Shown: in pieces, positions 57,919 to 64,000 of the stretch
Numbering within the stretch: position 1 is the stretch's first letter
Layout: each line of letters opens with the position of its first letter
DNA from: Pseudomonas hormoni
Lineage (GTDB): Bacteria; Pseudomonadota; Gammaproteobacteria; Pseudomonadales; Pseudomonadaceae
DNA length: 64,000 nt
Reading direction: 5' to 3'
Assembly: GCF_018502625.1 (NCBI RefSeq)
Contig: NZ_CP075566.1
Coordinates: 5,955,001-6,019,000 of the forward strand
Program-made: the position numbers and the translations under genes
The notes under the pieces: model-generated
What the model was told of the DNA's origin: nothing
Databases searched by the model: none
The model's input: the letters and a program-made list of their open reading frames with translations, nothing else

Positions 57919-58245
57919 ATGGCGTTTACATCGGTTGTGTTCAAAAACCCTAACACCGGAGCCATGAAGGAAGCCCCGATCGGCTTCTCGTGGACCGTGT
58001 TTTTCTTTGGCTTCCTGCCGCCACTGTTCCGTGGCGACATCAAGTGGGCAGCGATCATGTTCATCGTCGCCTGCTTCACGTTCGGCCTCAGCAACTTCGT
58101 GTTCATGTTCATCTACAACAAGCTGTACGTGCGCGACCTGATCGGCGCCGGCTTCAAGGCTCAGTCCATCGCCAGCGGCGACCTGAGCTACGCCAGTGCC
58201 AAGGTCGGGATAGAAATCCCGCGTCTGGATGCTGTCGCTGCCTGA
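57919..58245 (+). CDS. Small membrane protein
   Basis: 108 aa from ATG 57919 after AAGGAGAG. Two hydrophobic segments (SWTVFFFGFLPPLF and AAIMFIVACFTFGLSNFVFMF) with a basic connector; no known catalytic motif. Similar small proteins recur in bacteria without known function. Confidence 0.72.
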   Translation: MAFTSVVFKNPNTGAMKEAPIGFSWTVFFFGFLPPLFRGDIKWAAIMFIVACFTFGLSNFVFMFIYNKLYVRDLIGAGFKAQSIASGDLSYASAKVGIEIPRLDAVAA

Positions 58246-58267
58246 TTGTTGTTTTTCAGGTTTGCAC

Positions 58268-58306
58268 AAAAACGGCCGCTGTCAGTGATGACAGGCGGCC
58301 GTTTTT
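58268..58306. terminator. Bidirectional terminator
   Basis: AAAAACGGCCGC / GGCGGCCGTTTTT stem (one extra base) between the convergent small membrane gene and the 150-aa gene. Confidence 0.92.
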
Positions 58307-58323
58307 GTTTCTGACGACCGTGC

Positions 58324-58776
58324 TTACTCGGCTTTTTCTTCCTGCGCGTCCAGCGACTGGCGATAGCTGTCCAGCGCATCGCCGAAGTCGGTGATGAACT
58401 GCGGATCGGTTAGCCAGGCCTGGGCGGCATCGCGGTCCATGCCGTCGGCCCACATGCGGTAGTCGATCAGCATGTCGGCGGCCAGGTGGGTGGCGGCCAT
58501 GGCTTCGTTGTCGGCGTTTTCCATGTCCAGCAGTTCTGGATGGTCGCTGATGATTTGCGCGAGGTCCGACAGCAGCGTCAGCAGCATATCGCTGCGACTG
58601 GTGGCCTCCGCGTCGCGCATCTTGCTGAACATCGCCAGGGTGTATTCCGGGATCGGCTCGCCGATGTCGCCCAGGTCATCGTCCAGTGCGGCGGGTTTTC
58701 TGCCGTGGATATTGATCTGCCGGGCTTTGATCTTGGCGCGTTTGGCGCGTTTCTGTTGCTTGTTCAGGGATGCCAT
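58324..58776 (-). CDS. Hypothetical protein, tandem paralogue 2
   Basis: 150 aa. Basic N-terminus (MASLNKQQKRAKRAKIKARQ) followed by an acidic helical body. Shares the N-terminus, the motif LIDYRMW/LIEYRQW-like and similar spacing with 58783-59199, so the pair is a duplication. No function recognised; the basic tail suggests nucleic-acid or ribosome contact. Confidence 0.75.
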   Translation of the reverse strand: MASLNKQQKRAKRAKIKARQINIHGRKPAALDDDLGDIGEPIPEYTLAMFSKMRDAEATSRSDMLLTLLSDLAQIISDHPELLDMENADNEAMAATHLAADMLIDYRMWADGMDRDAAQAWLTDPQFITDFGDALDSYRQSLDAQEEKAE

Positions 58777-58782
58777 GGGAAC

Positions 58783-59199
58783 TCAGTTCGGTTTCTGTTG
58801 GGTTTGGGCTGCGATGATGTCGGAAGCCGCTACATAGTCGGCCTGGAAGGCCGGGGATTCGATCCACGCCAGGGCGCCCGCTTCGTCGACTTCGGTGGAC
58901 CATTGGCGATACTCGATCAGCGCGGCGAGGATGAAATCCATCGCGCCTTCTTCACCTTCCTGCTCGTACACCAGTTCCAGCAATGGATCTTCGAGGAACG
59001 CGACGCACATGGCTTGCTGACTGGTTTTTTCAGCGTCGATCATTTTCTTGAACAGTTCGGTGAGGTCCACCGATTCAAAGTCGATACGATCGTCGTTCGG
59101 ATCCAGCTCGACCGGCGCAGCAGCCCGTTGGGTGCGGTTCTGCTTGGCCTTGGCTTTGGCGCGGGTGGCGCGTTTTTGCTGCTTGTTGGCGGAGGCCAT
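58783..59199 (-). CDS. Hypothetical protein, tandem paralogue 1
   Basis: 138 aa from ATG 59199 (MASANKQQKRATRAKAKAKQ). Same plan as the gene that follows 6 nt later. A longer frame to 59307 overlaps the hydrolase gene and is not used. Function unknown. Confidence 0.75.
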   Translation of the reverse strand: MASANKQQKRATRAKAKAKQNRTQRAAAPVELDPNDDRIDFESVDLTELFKKMIDAEKTSQQAMCVAFLEDPLLELVYEQEGEEGAMDFILAALIEYRQWSTEVDEAGALAWIESPAFQADYVAASDIIAAQTQQKPN

Positions 59200-59219
59200 G
59201 GGATTTGATCCGTCGTGCG

Positions 59220-60203
59220 TTAAAAGGACTCGCTGCGCGGTACTGTCCGCCCGGGGGTATCGGGGGGCAGATCGCCGTTTTGCAGCCAGGACAATGCAAT
59301 GGGCCATAGTGTGGCTTGGTATGCGCTACGAAAAAAGGCGAAATGTCCGACTTCTGCTTCGCCGATGTCTTCGGGGGCGATTCGCAGGTGGGTGTTCGTA
59401 CCGCCGCTGAAGTAGCGGAGCAGGCGCTCGATGGCTTCAATGGTGCCGTAAGGGTCGTCGGTAATGCTGATGGCGAGGGTTTTAGCGGTCATCGTCGCGA
59501 AGGGTAGTGCGCCGGCCCTGGCGGCGATGGCTCGACCGCTGGGGCGCGTTTCGTATCGGCCGGTGGGCGTGGCCCAGTCGCGAACCACTCCGGCAGGGGT
59601 GTCTTCCAGCCAGCCAAGGCGCTTTCCGGGAAAATATCCGCAGATCATCGTGATCAGCGGCATCACCACATGCCATTTGCCAAACATCCGCCAGCGATGA
59701 GCAGGCGCATAATCGCGCCAGTAAGCGAATTGCGCACCGACGGTCACCAAGCGCCGGATCACATGTCCTGAAGCGCCCAGGCCCGCTGCACAGCCTCCAA
59801 AGCTGTGGCCGACGACATCGATGGGCTGGCCGGGGAATTCACGCTGAGCGCGCTTGAGCATCGCCTCGAAATCCAGCGCGCCCCAGTCGGACCATGAAGC
59901 GTCGAGATTTTTTAATGATGCAGGGCGTGATTCGCCAATGCCGCGGTAATCGTAGGTGATGACGTCGAAGCCGTTGGCGAATAGATAATCGGCGAAGCGC
60001 GAGTAATGCCGGCAGCGGACGGAGGTGGCGGCGTTGATGATGACGACCGGGCGCGCAATGTCCTGAGCGGCGTGCCGCCAGGTGAAACCGCCGAGGATGA
60101 AACCGTCTGCGGCGGGCTCCTTGAACGGTTCGCCAGAAGCGGAGGCTGGCAGCGGCAACTCGATTTGAGTGGGGGCCAGTGACGTGTCCTGCTGCAAATT
60201 CAT
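59220..60203 (-). CDS. Alpha/beta-hydrolase
   Basis: 327 aa from ATG 60203. Nucleophile elbow VVGHSFGGCAAG and a block GIGES-type oxyanion region (YDYRGIGESRPAS). Similar to serine-aminopeptidase-like hydrolases. Substrate unknown. Upstream of the paralogue pair, probably one transcript. Confidence 0.82.
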   Translation of the reverse strand: MNLQQDTSLAPTQIELPLPASASGEPFKEPAADGFILGGFTWRHAAQDIARPVVIINAATSVRCRHYSRFADYLFANGFDVITYDYRGIGESRPASLKNLDASWSDWGALDFEAMLKRAQREFPGQPIDVVGHSFGGCAAGLGASGHVIRRLVTVGAQFAYWRDYAPAHRWRMFGKWHVVMPLITMICGYFPGKRLGWLEDTPAGVVRDWATPTGRYETRPSGRAIAARAGALPFATMTAKTLAISITDDPYGTIEAIERLLRYFSGGTNTHLRIAPEDIGEAEVGHFAFFRSAYQATLWPIALSWLQNGDLPPDTPGRTVPRSESF

Positions 60204-60272
60204 CGACTTCGGACCTTTGCGGGTAGCTGCCAACGATAGTCTTCACGCTGCTTATGAACAATCCATCCGCGG

Positions 60273-61331
60273 TTACAGGGGGAGCAGATCGATCAGTCGC
60301 TCCTCGATTGCCGCCTGTTCCCTGTCCAGTTCCGCGCGCAGTTCCTCTTCGCTGGGCAGGACTGTTTTGTATTTGCTGGCGAAGAGTTGTTCGTTGTCTT
60401 TCAACACCGAGTAGCGAACCACTGATTCATCTTTTCGCGCGCAGAGAATGATGCCAACGGTGGGACCATCCTCCGGTCCGCGTTTGAGGTCGTCATACAT
60501 GCGCACGTACATGTCCATTTGGCCTACGTCTTGATGAGTCAGCTCGCCGCGCTTGAGATCGAAGATGACGAAACACTTGAGCAGGTAGTTGTAGAACACC
60601 AGATCAATGTAGAAGTCTTTGCTTTCGGTGCTGACGCGTTGTTGGCGGGCGATGAAGGCAAAGCCCTTGCCCAGTTCAAGCAGAAAAGCTTGAAGCTGAT
60701 GGATCAGTGCCTGTTCGAGATTGGTTTCCTGAGTCAAGCCTGCGCTGGTCGAGCCAAGAAACTCCAGCATCACCGGATCCCTGATGAAGTCCCGAGGGTG
60801 CGCATTCAGTTTTTTGATATTGGTGGCGGCTTCCTGTTTGACGGCAGGCCGGTCGCGGCTTGTCAGCAGGCGTTCGTAGTAGAGGGTGTTGATCTGGCGT
60901 TCCAGAGCGCGGCTAGACCAGTTTTGGTTGGCAGCTTCGTCCATATACCATGTGCGTGCCGTGTCGCTATCGACTCGCAGCAACCTGCGGTAGTGGGTCC
61001 AGCTCAATTCGTGACGCAGTGCGTCACGAATTGGGAATGCTTGGTAAAACAGGCGCATGTAGCGAAGATTAGAGTTGTCAAATCCCTTCCCGAACTCTGC
61101 TGTCAGGCTCTGCGCCAGCGTTGCCAGCAACTGCTTCCCATAACCCGCCCGCCGGGCTCCCTCCTGCTCAAACTCCACAATATGCCTCCCAATCTGCCAG
61201 CAGGTTTGCACCTGAACGGTATCGACCGTCCGCAGCACCTTCTGCCGTGCCTCACGGATCAGTTCGCCAAGATTGCCTAATAGCGAGGCGAGTTGTGGGT
61301 CTTGAGTGTTATCGGGTTTGAGTGCGCTCAT
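60273..61331 (-). CDS. DUF1016 (YhcG-type) PD-(D/E)XK nuclease-domain protein
   Basis: 352 aa from ATG 61331; frame extends upstream to 61601 without support. N-terminal YhcG helical domain (WQIGRHIVEFEQEGARRAGYG, NLRYMRLFYQAFP, LSWTHYRRLLRV) and a C-terminal PD-(D/E)XK core (DFYIDLVFYNYLLKCFVIFDLKRGEL). These nuclease-fold proteins turn up in defence islands and restriction neighbourhoods, but this one stands alone. Confidence 0.88.
   Translation of the reverse strand: MSALKPDNTQDPQLASLLGNLGELIREARQKVLRTVDTVQVQTCWQIGRHIVEFEQEGARRAGYGKQLLATLAQSLTAEFGKGFDNSNLRYMRLFYQAFPIRDALRHELSWTHYRRLLRVDSDTARTWYMDEAANQNWSSRALERQINTLYYERLLTSRDRPAVKQEAATNIKKLNAHPRDFIRDPVMLEFLGSTSAGLTQETNLEQALIHQLQAFLLELGKGFAFIARQQRVSTESKDFYIDLVFYNYLLKCFVIFDLKRGELTHQDVGQMDMYVRMYDDLKRGPEDGPTVGIILCARKDESVVRYSVLKDNEQLFASKYKTVLPSEEELRAELDREQAAIEERLIDLLPL
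61005..61033. repeat. Perfect palindrome inside the DUF1016 gene
   Basis: Two 14-nt arms CAATTCGTGACGCA and TGCGTCACGAATTG separated by one G. Lies in the conserved codons for IRDALRHEL, so may be chance, but exact arms of this length are unusual. Confidence 0.6.
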
Positions 61332-61592
61332 GAGGTCTTCCGCGTCTATGTGAACAGGCAGAAGAAGATTGCAGAGGCGGGTTGGTCGACGATGCCGGGC
61401 GCGGCTGAGAAATGGGAAGGAAAGCCCGATTGGTTTTGCGGGATCGCTCCGACGGCAACCCGTACTGGGGGAATACAATGCGTAGTCCATTTCGCAGTGC
61501 CCCCAAGATCCAATCAATCTAAAACCGCCCGCACACAGGGAAATCAAAAATAAGGTAACGAATGGGTTCTGCGGAACCCGGGAGTGCCGATC

Positions 61593-62042
61593 ATGAAACA
61601 CGTCCTTGCATTCATTCTGCCGCTCGCTGCCGTGGGGCTGTTGATGTTTCCCGTCATGCTGCAGGCGGCCAGTCTGGAGCCGATCGACAGTTCAGGCGTT
61701 CAAGTTCAGCGGCAGGAGCAAAACGGGATTACCAATCTTTCCGGTGGCGTCGGCGAAGATGAGGCGAAGGCTATCCAGCAGACCACCGGTTACAACCTGC
61801 ACATGACGTTTGCGATCGGGCCGGAGAATAAATACGTCCCCGATGTAGAGGTGGCCATTCAAAAAGCGCAAGGGCAAACCGTGCTCACCCTGAGTGAGGC
61901 TGGCCCGCTGGTTTACGTTCAATTGCCGCCTGGCAAGTACACCGTAGTCGCAACGCGCAATGGCGAGGAACGACGTGATACGGCTGATGTGGGAAGTGGT
62001 GCGGCTCGCAATCTGGTCTTTCATTGGAACAGCGCCGAATAG
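61593..62042 (+). CDS. Hypothetical exported protein
   Basis: 149 aa from ATG 61593 (GGAG upstream). Signal peptide (residues 1-25: KHVLAFILPLAAVGLLMFPV and on), then a domain that looks like a carboxypeptidase-regulatory or transthyretin-like fold (GPLVYVQLPPGKYTVVATRNG). Function unknown. Divergent from the DUF1016 gene. Confidence 0.72.
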   Translation: MKHVLAFILPLAAVGLLMFPVMLQAASLEPIDSSGVQVQRQEQNGITNLSGGVGEDEAKAIQQTTGYNLHMTFAIGPENKYVPDVEVAIQKAQGQTVLTLSEAGPLVYVQLPPGKYTVVATRNGEERRDTADVGSGAARNLVFHWNSAE

Positions 62043-62127
62043 AGGCGAGTGAAAGAGGCAAAAGCATTGCGCGCGGTCAGCTGCGATCAAAGTTGTAGGC
62101 AAGAACTGGTCAGCGCCGCACCGGTAA

Positions 62128-62919
62128 TCAAAGCGAAGCCAACGATTCAAGGACCGCGACGCGCAAGGGATTGGTTTCTATGCTCAGCAGCTTGATGGCC
62201 AAGGCGCAGCAGACCACGATCAACATGGGTTTGATCAGCCGTGGACCGACGCGAACAGCGGCTCGTGCACCTAATTGAGCGCCGATGAAGGCCGCCAGAG
62301 CCATGGCTATGGCAATCGGCCAAATAATCACACCCTTGGTAATGAAGACCGACAAAGAGCCCAGGTTGCATGAGGCGTTGGCCAGTTTGGTAAAACTCAT
62401 GGCCCGCATCATGCCCAAGCCGCAGAGAAGTACAAACCCGACAATGAAGAAAGAGCCCACACCGGGGCCAAATATACCGTCGTAAAAGCCCAGGACCGGC
62501 GCGACGGTAAACGAAAAAAGCAGAATGCCGATTCTCTTGCGTCGATCTTCATTGGCCAGCTTGGGAGAGAAAGCAAAATAGAGAGCCACCAGAATCAGCA
62601 TGACAGGCACGCAAACTTCCAGATATCGCTTATCCACAGAGCTGACCAGCAAGGCACCACTGGCGCCGCCAATAAATCCACAGATCACCAGGAAGCGCCC
62701 TTCGCGCCACTCGATCATTCCTTTGCGAGCGAAGGTCACAGTGGCCGAAACTGTTGCTGAAGCGGCCTGGAACTTGTTCGTTGCAATGGCACTGATCGGA
62801 TCTACACCGGCCAGAAACAATGCAGGCAAGGTGATCAAGCCCCCACCACCGGCAATCGCATCAAAAAAACCGGCGCAAAAGGCGACAAGCGCCAACATCC
62901 CTATCAAATCCCAAGACAT
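62128..62919 (-). CDS. TSUP (sulfite exporter TauE/SafE family) transporter
   Basis: 263 aa from ATG 62919. Hydrophobic helices with the repeated family motif FFDAIAGGGGLITLPAL and YDGIFGPGVGSF. Could move sulfite, sulfoacetate or a related anion. An exact TTATCCACA lies at 62630-62638. It follows the oxygenase gene by 72 nt and is probably cotranscribed. Confidence 0.87.
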   Translation of the reverse strand: MSWDLIGMLALVAFCAGFFDAIAGGGGLITLPALFLAGVDPISAIATNKFQAASATVSATVTFARKGMIEWREGRFLVICGFIGGASGALLVSSVDKRYLEVCVPVMLILVALYFAFSPKLANEDRRKRIGILLFSFTVAPVLGFYDGIFGPGVGSFFIVGFVLLCGLGMMRAMSFTKLANASCNLGSLSVFITKGVIIWPIAIAMALAAFIGAQLGARAAVRVGPRLIKPMLIVVCCALAIKLLSIETNPLRVAVLESLASL

Positions 62920-62991
62920 TTCATTCCCTCTTTTATAGTTATTGGCCAGCATTCACATGACTGGTCCTACAGCAGCTTGAGCACTTAAAAA

Positions 62992-64000
62992 TCAGCCCTG
63001 CAGCAGTAACGGGTCCTCTGAAATAACGACAGAGGAAGAAAATTTCGAAAGCCCGAAAATACGAACCAGGACCCGTCTGTTGTCCTTAATGACATCGCGA
63101 CAGTGCAGGGCCCGGACGTTATTGATGACCATGGCCGATTCTTGCGTCAGCGTGTACTCGACTGGAGTTGCTTCGCTTACCCCTTGGCAAAGGGTGGCGT
63201 AGGCCGTTTTGACAAAATTCGAGGCGTTGTCGTTGACCGAAAAGCGATACGAGTTGAAGCGGGCTGCGAACCCGACCTTGTCGTCAAACTCCAGAATCGA
63301 AACGTTACGGCCATTTTCCCCTTTGCCACTGACAAAGGAGTCGCTACGAGTGAATTGGAAGTTGCCCGTGGTCAATGCGAGGCAGTGGGTGACACCGATT
63401 TTTTCTAATACGGGAGGCAGCGGAATGACCCGTGTAGGTTCCAGGCTCGGGTTCCACAGGGCGGAAAGTATGAGCGACGACGGAGAGGGCGAGTGCCCGT
63501 CTTTCGCGTTCACGGCGCACCAGTAAGGCGCCTCGGTATGCGGGCCCAGCGCGAGGCCGGAATGGGAACTCAATTCTTTGATTTCCGGCTCGGCATTGAT
63601 TTTGGTGAGTCCGCCACCCTTCAAGTTGGCGACCAATCGAACCAGTTTTCCTTCGTTGTCCATGTCATAGGCAAAGGCACTGTTATCCACCAGTTTCAAC
63701 AAGATCTGATTGCGGGCGGCCAGGCAAAGGACGTCGTATCGATTTTCCAGGGATGCCAGGTCTGGTAGTTCATTTGGAGGGCTGGCATCGGTGATTTTTT
63801 GCAGCCCTTCAAAGATCAGCACGCAAACAAGCCCATTGGAGTAGGCCGCCAGCAGCTCGCATTGGTCTTTCGAAAACGAGAACTTTAATTCGGTGGCTGC
63901 CAGAGAGGCTTTGGACCTGGCGCCTGGTGCCTGCGGCCCGCCGATGGCGGCCAGTTCTTCGGCGAACCTGTGAAGCAATATTGACTGCCGAATATCAAAG
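62992..64000 (-). CDS. Clavaminate-synthase-like Fe(II)/2-oxoglutarate oxygenase (5' end cut by window)
   Basis: At least 335 codons; the frame stays open through the right edge (a TTG at 63978 is unlikely to be the start). The iron-binding H-T-E facial motif is seen in LGPHTEAPYW, the distal His in NNVRALHCRDVI and a following Arg in RVLVRIF, as in clavaminate synthase and arginine/asparagine hydroxylases such as VioC. Hydroxylation of an amino acid is likely, so the genes off the right edge may belong to a natural product or modification pathway. Confidence 0.78.
   Translation of the reverse strand, partial: FDIRQSILLHRFAEELAAIGGPQAPGARSKASLAATELKFSFSKDQCELLAAYSNGLVCVLIFEGLQKITDASPPNELPDLASLENRYDVLCLAARNQILLKLVDNSAFAYDMDNEGKLVRLVANLKGGGLTKINAEPEIKELSSHSGLALGPHTEAPYWCAVNAKDGHSPSPSSLILSALWNPSLEPTRVIPLPPVLEKIGVTHCLALTTGNFQFTRSDSFVSGKGENGRNVSILEFDDKVGFAARFNSYRFSVNDNASNFVKTAYATLCQGVSEATPVEYTLTQESAMVINNVRALHCRDVIKDNRRVLVRIFGLSKFSSSVVISEDPLLLQG

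Overview
The window looks like chromosomal DNA of a Pseudomonas of the P. fluorescens group. The evidence is the high GC content and the strongly Pseudomonas-like gene set: envZ, rimABK, hslR/hslO, pckA, aguBA, an OprD porin, and rml genes leading into dctBD. The gaps are also littered with three families of short REP palindromes, mostly as inverted pairs. Both ends cut a gene: envZ at the left and a clavaminate-synthase-like oxygenase at the right. No prophage, CRISPR array, rRNA or intact transposase was seen.

Layout. 1-7.4 kb is core housekeeping: the 3' part of envZ, the rimABK ribosome-modification operon, Hsp15 and Hsp33, and PEP carboxykinase. 7.4-9.4 kb is a small accessory patch. It holds a 57-bp imperfect palindrome, an eroded antitoxin fused in frame to a DUF1493-like gene, and two paralogous small genes, one preceded by a long, heavily folded leader with interleaved stems. 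9.4-15 kb carries an exported hypothetical, recQ, an acyl-CoA dehydrogenase, a thioesterase and a glycine-zipper protein. 15-19.2 kb is a formate-dehydrogenase-like oxidoreductase with fdhD and a LysR regulator. 19.3-22.7 kb has a BON-LysM protein, a HAD nucleotidase, nudE, cysQ and a thioesterase. 22.7-29.3 kb, all on the minus strand, runs rmlBACD (dTDP-L-rhamnose synthesis) straight into dctBD (C4-dicarboxylate sensing).

29.5-34.7 kb encodes a 970-aa kinase / M23-like / class III aminotransferase fusion followed by aguBA (agmatine to putrescine). 35-40 kb has a TonB-dependent receptor, a DsbA-like protein and an OprD porin. A DinJ/YafQ toxin-antitoxin pair (40.2-40.8 kb) sits between two copies of the same terminator. 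41-45.2 kb is an acid-sugar operon (permease, DUF1537 kinase, PdxA2, DeoR regulator). 45.5-48.1 kb is a tautomerase / DsbA-like / two-SDR operon behind a palindromic leader. 48.2-49.7 kb is a low-GC patch (methyltransferase, BRCT remnant) next to tRNA-Thr(TGT).

49.8-52.6 kb has a deaminase-fold protein and a methyltransferase. 52.6-55.6 kb is a polar amino-acid ABC transporter. 56-57.6 kb is a GABA permease with a good sigma-54 promoter. 57.9-64 kb holds small hypotheticals, a hydrolase, an orphan DUF1016 (YhcG) nuclease, a TSUP transporter and the truncated oxygenase.

The least explained element is the leader at 8391-8643 (minus strand). It has a 13-bp and a perfect 10-bp helix in interleaved order, so it must either form a pseudoknot or switch between two folds.
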